From Streptomyces sp. cg36 (GTDB taxonomy: Bacteria > Actinomycetota > Actinomycetes > Streptomycetales > Streptomycetaceae): 64,000 bases of DNA. Under the pieces are notes generated by a model. That model saw only the letters and a list, made by a program, of their open reading frames with translations. It was not told where the DNA came from and ran no database searches. The position numbers and the translations under genes are program-made. The first letter of the stretch is position 1. Each line of letters opens with the position of its first letter. This document shows positions 45,370-54,060 of the stretch, one piece after another. The DNA lies in the NCBI RefSeq assembly GCF_041080675.1, contig NZ_CP163520.1, positions 1,860,001 to 1,924,000 of the forward strand, read 5' to 3'.

Positions 45370-46896
45370 ATGTCAGACGACTACCTCGTACGCATCGGCA
45401 AGCTCATCCGTGACGCCCGGCAGCACCGGGGCTGGACGCAGACGCAGTTGGCCGAGGCTCTGGGCACCAGCCAGAGCGCCGTGAACCGTATCGAGCGCGG
45501 GAACCAGAACATCAGTCTTGAGATGATCGCCCGCATCGGTGAAGCTCTCGACAGTGAGATCGTCTCGCTCGGCTACGCCGGGCCCATGCACCTGCGGGTG
45601 GTCGGCCGGCGCCGGCTCTCCGGCTCCATCGACGTCAAGACGAGCAAGAACGCCTGTGTGGCGCTGCTCTGCGGATCGCTCCTGAACAAGGGCCGCACCG
45701 TGCTGCGCCGGGTCGCCCGGATCGAAGAGGTCTTCCGGCTCCTGGAGGTCCTGAACTCCATCGGGGTCCGCACCCGCTGGATCAACGACGGCGTCGACCT
45801 GGAGATCGTGCCCCCGGCCGACCTCGACATGGACGGCATGGACGCGGAGGCCGCCCGCCGCACCCGCTCCATCATCATGTTCCTCGGCCCGCTGCTGCAC
45901 CGCATGGACCGCTTCCGGCTGCCCTACGCGGGCGGCTGCGACCTCGGCACCCGCACCATCGAGCCGCACATGATCGCCCTGCGCCGGTTCGGCCTGGACA
46001 TCACGGCCACCGAGGGCATCTACCACGCCGAGGTCACCCGGACCGCCCCGGACCGCCCGATCGTGCTGACCGAGCGCGGCGACACGGTGACCGAGAACGC
46101 GCTGCTGGCCGCCGCCCGCCACGACGGCGTCACCGTCATCCGCAACGCCTCCTCCAACTACATGGTCCAGGACCTGTGCTTCTTCCTGGAGGCGCTGGGC
46201 GTACGGGTGGACGGCGTCGGCACCACCACGCTGACCGTGCACGGCGTGCCCACCATCGACGTGGACGTCGACTACTCCCCCTCCGAGGACCCGGTCGAGG
46301 CGATGAGCCTGCTGGCCGCCGCCGTGGTCACCGAGTCGGAGCTGACGATCCGCCGGGTGCCGATCGAGTTCCTGGAGATCGAGCTCGCGGTCCTGGAGGA
46401 GATGGGCCTGGACCACGACCGCTCGCCGGAGTACGCCGCCGACAACGGCCGCACCCGGCTGATCGACCTCACGGTCCGCCCCTCCAAGCTGGAGGCGCCG
46501 ATCGACAAGATCCACCCGATGCCGTTCCCCGGGCTCAACATCGACAACGTGCCGTTCTTCGCGGCGATCGCGGCCGTGGCCCAGGGCCAGACCCTGATCC
46601 ACGACTGGGTCTACGACAACCGTGCGATCTACCTCACGGACCTCAACCGCCTCGGCGGTCGCCTCCAGCTCCTCGACCCGCACCGCGTCCTGGTCGAGGG
46701 CCCCACGCGCTGGCGGGCGGCGGAGATGATGTGCCCGCCCGCGCTGCGCCCGGCGGTGGTGGTCCTGCTCGCGATGATGGCGGCCGAGGGCACGTCGGTG
46801 CTGCGCAATGTGTACGTGATCAACCGCGGCTACGAGGACCTCGCGGAGCGACTGAACTCGGTGGGGGCGCAGATCGAGATCTTCCGGGACATCTAG
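45370..46896 (+). CDS. XRE-type HTH fused to UDP-GlcNAc 1-carboxyvinyltransferase-like domain (MurA2)
   Basis: A 508-residue fusion. Residues 5-65 are a Cro/C1-type HTH ('GWTQTQLAEALGTSQSAVNRIERG'). Residues about 75-505 are an EPSP-synthase/MurA fold. The catalytic Cys of MurA is retained as Cys190 in 'YAGGCDLGTR', and the substrate Lys-Asn pair is present (Lys93-Asn94 in 'TSKNACVALL'). MurA adds enolpyruvate from PEP to UDP-GlcNAc, the first step of peptidoglycan synthesis. An HTH on such an enzyme suggests a regulator that senses UDP-GlcNAc or PEP, or a moonlighting enzyme. Synteny points to S. coelicolor SCO5998, annotated as a second MurA. It is divergent from acnA. Confidence 0.88.
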   Translation: MSDDYLVRIGKLIRDARQHRGWTQTQLAEALGTSQSAVNRIERGNQNISLEMIARIGEALDSEIVSLGYAGPMHLRVVGRRRLSGSIDVKTSKNACVALLCGSLLNKGRTVLRRVARIEEVFRLLEVLNSIGVRTRWINDGVDLEIVPPADLDMDGMDAEAARRTRSIIMFLGPLLHRMDRFRLPYAGGCDLGTRTIEPHMIALRRFGLDITATEGIYHAEVTRTAPDRPIVLTERGDTVTENALLAAARHDGVTVIRNASSNYMVQDLCFFLEALGVRVDGVGTTTLTVHGVPTIDVDVDYSPSEDPVEAMSLLAAAVVTESELTIRRVPIEFLEIELAVLEEMGLDHDRSPEYAADNGRTRLIDLTVRPSKLEAPIDKIHPMPFPGLNIDNVPFFAAIAAVAQGQTLIHDWVYDNRAIYLTDLNRLGGRLQLLDPHRVLVEGPTRWRAAEMMCPPALRPAVVVLLAMMAAEGTSVLRNVYVINRGYEDLAERLNSVGAQIEIFRDI

Positions 46897-46940
46897 CGCC
46901 CGTCCGGCGCGGCCGGCCCGGTCCCGCCGCGGTACTTCCC

Positions 46941-46981
46941 GACCCCTTGAGATCGTCCCCGCCGGGCGTCCTCAAGGGGTC
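46941..46981. terminator. Bidirectional terminator between HTH-MurA and MFS genes
   Basis: A perfect 11-bp stem GACCCCTTGAG / CTCAAGGGGTC with a 19-nt loop. The right arm includes the stop codon of the convergent MFS gene. Confidence 0.75.
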
Positions 46982-48519
46982 GGGGGCGTTCCGCCCTGGA
47001 GGCGGGCCAGGTCCGAGGGGCGGACCTGGATGGCCAGCAGGGCGATCACCGCGGCCACGATCGCGAAGATCGCCGCCACGATGAAGGCGGTGGAGACCCC
47101 GGAGGCGAGCACCTGGTCGCTCCAGGGGCGGGGCAGCTGTCCGGTGCGCTGGAACAGCACGCGCTGCGCCGGGGTGGCCTGGGCGAGGAACCTGGGGACC
47201 TGGTCGGCGGCCTCGTTGCCGCTGGCCGTGCCGAAGACGGTGACCAGGATGGACAGGCCGAGCGAGCCGCCCACCTGCTGGGTGGCGTTGAGCATGCCGG
47301 AGGCGGCGCCGGTCTCCTCCTGGGGGACGTCGGAGACGGCCATCAGTGTCAGTGAGACGAAGTTCATGCCCATGCCGAGGCTGAAGACCAGCATCGGGCC
47401 GAGGATGCTGCCCAGATAGGTGGAGTGGACGTCGGTGAGGGTGAGCCAGGACAGGCCCGCCGCGGCCAGCACCGAACCCGTCACCATGAACGGCTTGGGC
47501 CCGTACTTGGGCAGGAGCTGGGAGGCGGTCCCCGCGCCCACCGCGATCACCGCGCTGACCGGCAGGAAGGCGAGCCCGGCCCGCAGCGGGCTGAAGCCGA
47601 GCACGTCCTGCACGAACAGGGTGAGGAAGAAGAACATGCCGAAGATCGCCGCGGCGAGGCTCAGCATGATGCCGTAGGTGCCCGCGCGGTTGCGGTCGGC
47701 GAACATGTGCAGCGGTGTGATGGGCCGGCGCGAGCGCCGCTCCACCAGGACGAAGGTGACCAGGAGCAGCACCGCCGCGCCGAACGAGGCCAGGGTGAGC
47801 GCGTCGCGCCAGCCTTCCTGGGCGGCCCGGATGAACCCGTACACCAGCGCGCCCATGCCCAGCGTCGAGGTCAGCGCACCGGCGAAGTCGAAGTGGCCGG
47901 GGTGGCGTTCGGACTCCTTGATGTGGCGGGGCGTGGCCAGCACGATCAGTATGGCGATGGGGACGTTCACGAAGAACACCCAGCGCCAGTCGAGCCATTG
48001 GACGAGCATGCCCCCGGCCAGCAGGCCGATCGCGCCGCCGCCCGCGGAGACCGCGGCGAAGACGCCGAACGCCCGGTTGCGCTCGGGGCCTTCGCGGAAG
48101 GTGGTGGTGATCAGGGCCAGCGCGGTGGGCGAGGCGATGGCGCCGCCGACGCCCTGGACGGCCCGCGCGGCGAGCAACTGGCCGGAGCTCTGGGAGAGTC
48201 CGCCGAGCAGCGAGGCCACCGCGAAGAGCAGGACGCCGAAGACGAAGACCCGGCGCCGACCCAGGATGTCACCGGTGCGCCCGCCGAGCAGCAGCAGACC
48301 GCCGAAGGTGAGGGTGTAGGCGCTGACCACCCAGGCCAGGCTGGTGGTGGAGAAGTCCAGTGCGCTCTGGATGTGCGGCAGCGCGATGTTGACGATGGTG
48401 ATGTCGAGCACCACCATCAACTGGCACGAGGCGATGACCAGGAGCGCGATTCCCTTGCCGTCGCCCTTGCTCTCGGGGGCGGCGGTCACGGCGGTGGGGG
48501 TCGGCTGCGAACTCGTCAT
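46972..48519 (-). CDS. MFS drug efflux transporter, DHA2 (EmrB/QacA) family
   Basis: A 515-residue transporter with 14 predicted helices. The start is ATG 48519 ('MTSSQPTPTAVTAAPESKGDG'), with GAGGG upstream. Family motifs are 'LDITIVNIALPHIQ' in helix 1 (motif D1, acidic residue for proton coupling), 'LGGRTGDILGRRRVF' (motif A) and 'GPAVGGxL-like' 'GLLAGGMLVQWLDWRWVFFVN' (motif C). It exports drugs or metabolites with proton antiport; the substrate is unknown. No regulator is adjacent in the same operon. Confidence 0.9.
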   Translation of the reverse strand: MTSSQPTPTAVTAAPESKGDGKGIALLVIASCQLMVVLDITIVNIALPHIQSALDFSTTSLAWVVSAYTLTFGGLLLLGGRTGDILGRRRVFVFGVLLFAVASLLGGLSQSSGQLLAARAVQGVGGAIASPTALALITTTFREGPERNRAFGVFAAVSAGGGAIGLLAGGMLVQWLDWRWVFFVNVPIAILIVLATPRHIKESERHPGHFDFAGALTSTLGMGALVYGFIRAAQEGWRDALTLASFGAAVLLLVTFVLVERRSRRPITPLHMFADRNRAGTYGIMLSLAAAIFGMFFFLTLFVQDVLGFSPLRAGLAFLPVSAVIAVGAGTASQLLPKYGPKPFMVTGSVLAAAGLSWLTLTDVHSTYLGSILGPMLVFSLGMGMNFVSLTLMAVSDVPQEETGAASGMLNATQQVGGSLGLSILVTVFGTASGNEAADQVPRFLAQATPAQRVLFQRTGQLPRPWSDQVLASGVSTAFIVAAIFAIVAAVIALLAIQVRPSDLARLQGGTPPTP

Positions 48520-48664
48520 GGCGGTACTGCCCTCGTACGAGGGACGGGTGGACGGTCCCGTCCACCCCCTCGACACTAAGCCCGCCCCGGCGGCCCCACC
48601 AGTCGATCAAGTCCCGCCCGCCCGGGCCGCCTTCCCCCGCCGCGCGGCCGTCACCGTACGCCGA

Positions 48665-49375
48665 TCAGCGGTTGCCGAGCGTGCGCTTGGGGCGGGGCTC
48701 GACGGGTTCGTCGCGGGCCTGCGCCCACAGCGAGCGGACATGGCCGAGATGGCGCGCCATGCACTCCTCGGCGGCCCGGGCGTCGCCCGCCACCATCAGG
48801 TCGAGGAGCTCGATGTGCTCCTCGGCGGAGGAGATCAGCTGGCCGCGCTCGTCGAGCCGGGTCAGTCCGTACAGACGGGAGCGCTTGCGCAGGTCGCCCA
48901 CGGTCTCGACGAGCCGCTCGTTGCCCGCGAGTCCCAGGAGCTGGAGGTGGAAGCGGCGGTCGGCGTCGAGGTAGCCGATGAGGTTGTGGTCGCGGGCGTG
49001 GGTGACGATCTCCTCGGCGACCGGCCGCAGCTCCTCCAGCTGCTCGGCCTTGGCCAGCTGGGTCACCCGGCCCACGGTGGGCACCTCGATGAGCGCGCGC
49101 AGCTCGGTGTACTGGTCCAGGTCGCGCTCGCTGACCTCGGTGATCCGGAACCCCTTGTTGCGTACGGGCTCGACCAGTCCTTCCCGGGCCAGGTCCAGCA
49201 TCGCCTCGCGCACCGGGGTGGCCGAGATGCCGAAGTCGGCGGCGAGGCCGGGGGCGGAGTAGATGTTGCCCGGGCGCAGTTCACCGGCGACCAGGGCCGC
49301 GCGCAGGGCGTGGGCCACCTGGTCGCGCAGCCGCTCCTGGGCCGTGATGAGATTGCGCTGTTTCAGGTCGCCCAT
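48665..49375 (-). CDS. GntR-family regulator, FadR/FCD subfamily, of the hydroxyproline locus
   Basis: A 236-residue regulator from ATG 49375 (GGAGGAA seven bases upstream). The N-terminal winged HTH is about residues 10-75 ('SAPGLAADFGISATPVREAMLDL'). The C-terminal FCD ligand-binding domain has the metal-binding residues in 'DADRRFHLQLLGL', 'EEHIELLDLM' and 'MARHLGHVRSLW'. Such regulators sense small acids or amino acids. It is the last gene of the run deaminase-epimerase-OCD-gntR, 28 bases after the OCD gene. A copy of the 15-bp operator-like motif found at the other promoters of this locus lies 34 bases upstream of its start. Confidence 0.9.
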   Translation of the reverse strand: MGDLKQRNLITAQERLRDQVAHALRAALVAGELRPGNIYSAPGLAADFGISATPVREAMLDLAREGLVEPVRNKGFRITEVSERDLDQYTELRALIEVPTVGRVTQLAKAEQLEELRPVAEEIVTHARDHNLIGYLDADRRFHLQLLGLAGNERLVETVGDLRKRSRLYGLTRLDERGQLISSAEEHIELLDLMVAGDARAAEECMARHLGHVRSLWAQARDEPVEPRPKRTLGNR

Positions 49376-49403
49376 GGCACTTCCTCCGTGAATCCGCGGA
49401 GGC

Positions 49404-50402
49404 TCAGCGTACAATGTCACGTTGCTCCACCGGGCCCGGGCGGGCCAGGTACAGCGCCGCAGCCACGGCCAGATCCTCCCAGGCCATGCCCACGCTCTTG
49501 AAGAGCCGGGGCCGGCCTTCGGGCGGCGCCGCCCCCGCGACCAGGTCGGCCAGCGTGCCCGTGACGTGGTCCGGCCCGATCGCGCCCTCGCCCAGCGGGA
49601 TCAGCAGGTCGCCCGCCTCGCGCAGGGCCGCCGCCCGCGACTCCACGTACACCGCCGCACGCCGCACCAGCGCCGAGTCCGTCTCGCGGGCCGCCGGTTC
49701 GTGCGAGCCGACCGCGACCACGGTGGCGCCGTCGGCCACCAGCCGCCCGTCGAAGAGCGGTTCGCGGGCGGTGGTGCAGCAGACGACGAGGTCGGCGCCG
49801 CGGACCGCGTCGGGGGTGCCGCCGTGCGCCTCGACTCCCAGCGTACGGGCGTGCGCCACCAGCCGGTCGACGGCCTCCGGGGTGCGCGCGACCACGGTGA
49901 CCCGCGTCAACTCCCGTACCGCCAGGGCGGCTTGCAGATGTCCGTACGCCTGCGGTCCGGCGCCGAACAGGACGAGGCGGGCGGCGTCCGGCGCGGCCAG
50001 CCGGTCGATCGCCAGCGCCGAGACCGCCGGGGTGCGCAGGGTGGTGAGGGCCGGGCCGTCCAGCAGCGCGAGGGGCAGCAGGGTGGCGCCGCCCAGGAGC
50101 AGATAGCCGCCGGTGATCCGGGGCAGCCCGCGGCCGGGGTTGGCCGGGGCGACCCCGGCGATCTTCACCCCCGCGAACCTGCCGGAGGCGGCGGGCATCA
50201 GGAGGAGTTCGCCTCCCGGGGCCGCCAGCGCGGTGCGCGGCGGGCAGGCCCGGGGGCCCTCGGGGTCGAGGCCCTCGCGCAGGGCCGCCGCCACCGCGCC
50301 GGCCGCCCCGGCGGGGGTGAGCAGGCCCGCGATCTCCGCCGCGCCGAGGTGCGCGAGCTCCCCGGCCACGGGTGCGCGCTCCTCGACCCGCTGCCCGCTC
50401 AC
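49404..50402 (-). CDS. Ornithine cyclodeaminase / mu-crystallin family protein, probable pyrroline-2-carboxylate reductase
   Basis: A 332-residue Rossmann protein of the OCD/mu-crystallin family. NAD(P) binding is through 'LVLFGAGPQAYGHLQAAL'. The substrate part is 'GELLLMPAASGRFAGVKIAGVAPAN' with the conserved Lys. In proline and hydroxyproline loci, members of this family reduce delta-1-pyrroline-2-carboxylate, for example the product of trans-3-hydroxyproline dehydration, to proline. True ornithine cyclodeaminase activity is less likely here. The GTG start overlaps the epimerase stop in GTGA, so the genes are coupled. Confidence 0.85.
   Translation of the reverse strand: MSGQRVEERAPVAGELAHLGAAEIAGLLTPAGAAGAVAAALREGLDPEGPRACPPRTALAAPGGELLLMPAASGRFAGVKIAGVAPANPGRGLPRITGGYLLLGGATLLPLALLDGPALTTLRTPAVSALAIDRLAAPDAARLVLFGAGPQAYGHLQAALAVRELTRVTVVARTPEAVDRLVAHARTLGVEAHGGTPDAVRGADLVVCCTTAREPLFDGRLVADGATVVAVGSHEPAARETDSALVRRAAVYVESRAAALREAGDLLIPLGEGAIGPDHVTGTLADLVAGAAPPEGRPRLFKSVGMAWEDLAVAAALYLARPGPVEQRDIVR
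49409..49423. promoter_or_regulatory. Operator-like site A upstream of the GntR gene
   Basis: GTACAATGTCACGTT lies 34 bases upstream of the GntR start, inside the 3' end of the OCD gene. It suggests that the regulator controls its own level. Confidence 0.55.
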
Positions 50403-51400
50403 AGCAGGAATCCGGCGGGGAACGGGTCGGACGGGTCCAGGAAGTACTGGGCCGTCCCGGTGATCCAGGCGCGCCCGGTCACCGTGGGCACGACCGCCGG
50501 GAGGCCGCCGACCGCGGTCTCCTCGACGAGCCGGCCGGTGAACTCCGTACCGATGAAGGACTCGTTGACGAAGTCCTGGTGCAGCGGCAGCTCGCCCCGG
50601 GCGTGCAGCTGCGCCATCCGCGCGGAGGTGCCGGTGCCGCACGGGGAGCGGTCGAACCAGCCCGGGTGGATCGCCATGGCGTGCCGGGAGCGGTGGGCGT
50701 CGGAGCCGGGGGCGGTCAGATAGACGTGCTTGACGCCGCCGATCCCCGGGTTCTCCGGGTGCACCGGCCGGTCGGTGGCGTTGATGGCGTCCATGATGGC
50801 GAGCCCCGCCGCGAGCAGGTCGTCCTTGCGGGCCCGGTCGAAGGGCAGGCCGAGGTCGTCCAGCGGGACGAAGGCGTAGAAGTTGCCGCCGAACGCGAGG
50901 TCGTAGGTGACCGTGCCGTGTCCGGGCACCTCCACCTCGCGGTCCAGGCCCGCGCAGTAGGCGGGCACGTTGGTGAAGGTGACCGACCGCGCCTCGCCGT
51001 CCACCACCCGCACGTCCACGCTCACCAGCCCGGCCGGGGTGTCCAGCCGGACCGTGGTGACCGGCTCGACCACCTCCACCATGCCGGTCTCCACCAGCAC
51101 GGTGGCCACGCCGATCGTGCCGTGGCCGCACATCGGCAGGAGCCCGGAGACCTCTATGTAGAGGACCCCGTAGTCGGCGTCGGGGCGGGTGGGCGGCTGC
51201 AGGATCGCGCCGCTCATCGCCGCGTGCCCGCGCGGCTCGTACATCAGCAGGGTGCGCAGCCGGTCGAGGTGCTCGATGAAGTGGAGGCGCCGTTCGGCCA
51301 TGGTGGCGCCGGGGATGACACCGACCCCTCCGGTGATCACCCGGGTGGGCATGCCCTCGGTGTGCGAGTCGACCGCGTGGTAGACGTGACGGGTGCGCAT
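50399..51400 (-). CDS. 4-hydroxyproline 2-epimerase (proline racemase family)
   Basis: A 333-residue enzyme with the two catalytic Cys of racemases and epimerases: Cys91 in 'LPMCGHGTIG' and Cys254 in 'RSPCGTGTSARMA'. In trans-3-hydroxyproline dehydratases the first position is Thr, so this one is an epimerase. It converts trans-4-hydroxy-L-proline to cis-4-hydroxy-D-proline, the first step of bacterial hydroxyproline breakdown. It lies three bases after the deaminase gene and overlaps the OCD gene. The D-hydroxyproline oxidase subunits encoded upstream would take the product. Confidence 0.92.
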   Translation of the reverse strand: MRTRHVYHAVDSHTEGMPTRVITGGVGVIPGATMAERRLHFIEHLDRLRTLLMYEPRGHAAMSGAILQPPTRPDADYGVLYIEVSGLLPMCGHGTIGVATVLVETGMVEVVEPVTTVRLDTPAGLVSVDVRVVDGEARSVTFTNVPAYCAGLDREVEVPGHGTVTYDLAFGGNFYAFVPLDDLGLPFDRARKDDLLAAGLAIMDAINATDRPVHPENPGIGGVKHVYLTAPGSDAHRSRHAMAIHPGWFDRSPCGTGTSARMAQLHARGELPLHQDFVNESFIGTEFTGRLVEETAVGGLPAVVPTVTGRAWITGTAQYFLDPSDPFPAGFLL

Positions 51401-51403
51401 CGG

Positions 51404-52333
51404 TCAGCGGTGTCCTTCCGCGAGCGCCTTCTCGGTGGCCGCGCGCACGGCCGACTCCTGCTCGCCGGTGAGCGGGGCGCGCGGCGGACGGGTGGGGCCG
51501 CCGTGGCGTCCGGCGAGGTCCATCGACGCCTTGATGGCCTGCACGAACTCGGTCTTGGAGTCCCAGCGCAGCAGCGGGTGCAGCGACTTGTAGAGCGGCA
51601 GCGCGCTCTCCAGGTCCCCGGCGACGGCGGCCCGGTACAGGGCCACGGAGGCGACGGGCAGCGCGTTGGGGTACCCCGCGACCCACCCGACCGCGCCCGC
51701 CAGCGCGAGTTCGAGGAGTACGTCGTCGGCGCCGATCAACAGGTCGAGTTCCGGGGCGAGTTCGGCGATCTCGTAGGCCCGGCGCACGTCCCCGCTGAAC
51801 TCCTTCACCGCCACGATGCTGCCGTCGCGGTGCAGCCCGGCGAGGAGCGCGGGCGTCAGATCGACCTTGGTGTCGTACGGGTTGTTGTACGCGACCACCG
51901 GAAGGCCGGCGCGGGCGACCTCGGCGTAGTGGGCGCGCACGGCCGCCTCGTCGGCGCGGTAGGCGTTGGGCGGCAGCAGCAGGACCGAGCCCGCGCCCGC
52001 CTCGGCGGCCTGCTCGGCCCAGCGGCGCGCCTCGCCGCTGCCGTACGCGGCGACGCCCGGCATCACCCGGGCACCGTCACCGGCGGCCTCGACGGCCACT
52101 TGGACGACGCGGGCGCGCTCCTCGTCGCTGAGCGTCTGGTACTCGCCGAGGGAGCCGTTGGGCACGACGCCGTCGCAGCCGCTCTCGATCAGCCAGCGGA
52201 CGTGCTCGGCGTAACCGTCGTAGTCGACGGACAGGTCTTCACGCAGGGGCAGGGCGGTGGCGACCATGATGCCGCGCCAGGGCAGCCGGTCGACGGCGGG
52301 ACGGGCGGACACGGCGGTCTGGGCAGACGTCAT
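51404..52333 (-). CDS. DHDPS-family lyase, probable 1-pyrroline-4-hydroxy-2-carboxylate deaminase
   Basis: A 309-residue class I aldolase-fold protein of the DapA/NAL family. The Schiff-base Lys177 is in 'IVAVKEFSGD', Tyr149 in 'VAYNNPYDT', and 'NGSLGEY' forms the carboxylate-binding loop. In the hydroxyproline pathway a member of this family deaminates pyrroline-4-hydroxy-2-carboxylate to alpha-ketoglutarate semialdehyde and ammonia. The neighbours make this assignment far more likely than lysine synthesis. Start ATG 52333 has GGAG six bases upstream. It heads an operon deaminase-epimerase-OCD-gntR. Confidence 0.88.
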   Translation of the reverse strand: MTSAQTAVSARPAVDRLPWRGIMVATALPLREDLSVDYDGYAEHVRWLIESGCDGVVPNGSLGEYQTLSDEERARVVQVAVEAAGDGARVMPGVAAYGSGEARRWAEQAAEAGAGSVLLLPPNAYRADEAAVRAHYAEVARAGLPVVAYNNPYDTKVDLTPALLAGLHRDGSIVAVKEFSGDVRRAYEIAELAPELDLLIGADDVLLELALAGAVGWVAGYPNALPVASVALYRAAVAGDLESALPLYKSLHPLLRWDSKTEFVQAIKASMDLAGRHGGPTRPPRAPLTGEQESAVRAATEKALAEGHR

Positions 52334-52352
52334 CGATGACTCCCTAGTGTGG

Positions 52353-52367
52353 TGTGTGACATTTTAC
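52353..52367 (-). promoter_or_regulatory. Operator-like site B over the -10 of the deaminase operon
   Basis: On the minus strand it reads GTAAAATGTCACACA and contains the -10 TAAAAT. It aligns with sites at 49409-49423, 55883-55897 and 58465-58479 around the core ATGTCAC. Confidence 0.65.
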
Positions 52368-52550
52368 TGTGCGCTGCAAGGCGGCCACAAGAGCCGTACG
52401 GGTATGAGCGGGCCGAGTGGCTGAGCGGGGGTGGGCTGGGGGTGCGTGCGGAAGCGGGTTGGGAGCGGCCCGGACAGGGGTGCGCGCGACGGCAGGTTGA
52501 GGGCGGGCCGGGTGGGGGCGGGCCGGGTGGGGGCGGGGCAGCCGCCGGTC

Positions 52551-52610
52551 GGCCCGGGATCGGCCGGGCCGGGATCCGCCGGGCCGGGATCCGCCGGGCC
52601 GGGATCGACC
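52551..52610. repeat. Four tandem 15-bp GC repeats
   Basis: Units of GGGCCGGGATCCGCC type occur four times in register; units 2 and 3 are identical, and units 1 and 4 differ by a few bases. It lies between the stop of the FAD subunit gene and the deaminase promoter. Confidence 0.75.
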
Positions 52611-52638
52611 CACCCGCCGCGGGCCGATCCCCGGCCGG

Positions 52639-54060
52639 TCAGTCTTCCGCCGGGGGCAGTTGGGCGAGGTGGCCCAGTTCCACCGGACAGGAGAGCGGCC
52701 GTCGCTCGCCCCCCGGTTCCGCGCCCGACAGGCACGCCACCGCCGCGCCGCACACTCTCCCCTGGCACCAGCCCATCCCGGCCCTGGTCAGCAGTTTCAC
52801 GCTCCGGGCGTCCCGCGCGCCGAGGTCGGTGACGGCCGTGCGGATCCGGCCCGCCGGCACCTCCTCGCAGCGGCACACCGTGGTGTCGTCGTCCAGCCAC
52901 CCCGTCCAGCCCGGCCCGGGCCGGTGCGCCGCCGCCATCGCGTCCGCGAAGGCGCGCAGCCGGGCCCGGCGCCGCACCAGCACCGCGCCGCGGCGCGGAC
53001 GCGGCGTCCCGTACAGCTCGTACGCGATCGAAGCCGCCGCCAACTCGCCTTCCGCCAGGGCCAGTTGGGCACCGCCGATGCCTCCGGTCTCCCCCGCGGA
53101 CCAGACGCCGGGTACGGAGGTGCGCTGGGCCGGGTCGAGGGCGAGGGCGAGCGTGCCGTCGGCCGTGCGGCGGGTGGCGCAGCCGAGACCCGTCGCCAGC
53201 TCCAGCTGGGGCACCAGGCCGTGGCCGACCGCGAGCGCGTCGCAGGCGATGCGGCGACCGCTGCCCGGCACCGGCCGCCAGTCCCGGTCGAGCCGGGAGA
53301 CCGTCACGGCCTCGACGCGCCCGCTGCCGTGCGCGGCCGTCACCGCGTGCCGCAGCAGCGGTCGCACCCGGTGGCGCAGCAGCCCGCCCCCGTACTGCGC
53401 GCCCTCGACGAGCTTGCCGGGGTTGCGCACCAGCGCGGGCAGTTCACGGGCGTACCCGAGATAGCCGGACGCCTCCACCACCGCCGGGACGGCGGCCCCG
53501 GCCGCGGCGAGGGAGCCCGCGACGGCCAGCAGCAACGGGCCGCTGCCCGCCACCACCACCCGCCGGCCGGGCAGCACCAGGCCGGACTTCAGCATGGCCT
53601 GGGCCCCGCCCGCCCCGACCACCCCGGGCAACGTCCAGCCGGGGAACGGCAGTTGCCGCTCGTACGCCCCGGTCGCCAGGAGGACGGTCCGCGCCCGCAC
53701 CGAGGCCGGGGCCTCCGTTCTGTCGGGCCGGGTCTCGACCGCGTGCAGCAGCCAGCCGTCCGCCTGCGGATCGGGCACGACCGTCCAGACGTGATGGGCG
53801 GCGAGGTGGCCGATCCGGCCCGCCTCGCGATGGGCCGCGAGGCGGGCGGCGCGGGTCGCGAACGCCCGCCAGCCGTGGTGCAGCGCCTCCGGCCGGGCCG
53901 CGCCGAGCCCCGGCGCCGGATGCCGGTAGAACTGCCCGCCGGGCCGCTCCCCCGCGTCCAGGACGGTCACGGTCAGACCGAGGTCGGCCGCCGCGACGGC
54001 GGCGGCGAGGCCCGCCGGCCCGGCGCCGACCACGGCCAGGTCAGACGGCGAGTTCGGCAT
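52639..54060 (-). CDS. D-hydroxyproline dehydrogenase, FAD/BFD subunit (HcnB-like)
   Basis: A 473-residue flavoprotein. The N terminus has the FAD motif 'LAVVGAGPAGLAAAVAAADL', the middle has an NAD-like Rossmann motif 'VVVAGSGPLLLAVAGSLA', and 'GVWSAGETGGIGGAQLA' closes the FAD site. The C terminus has a BFD-like [2Fe-2S] motif with Cys in 'VCRCEEVPAG' and 'GMGWCQGRVCG'. This architecture is that of HcnB and of the alpha subunit of heteromeric D-hydroxyproline dehydrogenase and opine oxidases. Start ATG 54060 has GGAGGG eight bases upstream; the gene overlaps the 2Fe-2S gene by 20 bases. Confidence 0.9.
   Translation of the reverse strand: MPNSPSDLAVVGAGPAGLAAAVAAADLGLTVTVLDAGERPGGQFYRHPAPGLGAARPEALHHGWRAFATRAARLAAHREAGRIGHLAAHHVWTVVPDPQADGWLLHAVETRPDRTEAPASVRARTVLLATGAYERQLPFPGWTLPGVVGAGGAQAMLKSGLVLPGRRVVVAGSGPLLLAVAGSLAAAGAAVPAVVEASGYLGYARELPALVRNPGKLVEGAQYGGGLLRHRVRPLLRHAVTAAHGSGRVEAVTVSRLDRDWRPVPGSGRRIACDALAVGHGLVPQLELATGLGCATRRTADGTLALALDPAQRTSVPGVWSAGETGGIGGAQLALAEGELAAASIAYELYGTPRPRRGAVLVRRRARLRAFADAMAAAHRPGPGWTGWLDDDTTVCRCEEVPAGRIRTAVTDLGARDARSVKLLTRAGMGWCQGRVCGAAVACLSGAEPGGERRPLSCPVELGHLAQLPPAED

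Larger units (their letters stand above)
52334..52638. other. 305-bp region with deaminase-operon promoter and GC-rich repeats
   Basis: No credible gene is seen. The minus-strand promoter is -35 TTGTGG (52385-52390), 18-bp spacer, -10 TAAAAT (52361-52366). The half near 52500-52610 is made of GC-rich short repeats. Confidence 0.55.

Noticed and set aside
50399..51400. trans-3-hydroxyproline dehydratase
   Set aside because: That enzyme has Thr in place of the first catalytic Cys; here both positions are Cys (91 and 254).
51404..52333. Dihydrodipicolinate synthase (dapA) for lysine synthesis
   Set aside because: The fold fits, but operon partners are all hydroxyproline enzymes, so deaminase of the same family is preferred.
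52344..52613. 89-codon Pro/Arg-rich frame in the deaminase promoter region
   Set aside because: It is produced by the GC repeats, spans the promoter and operator, and lacks a ribosome site.
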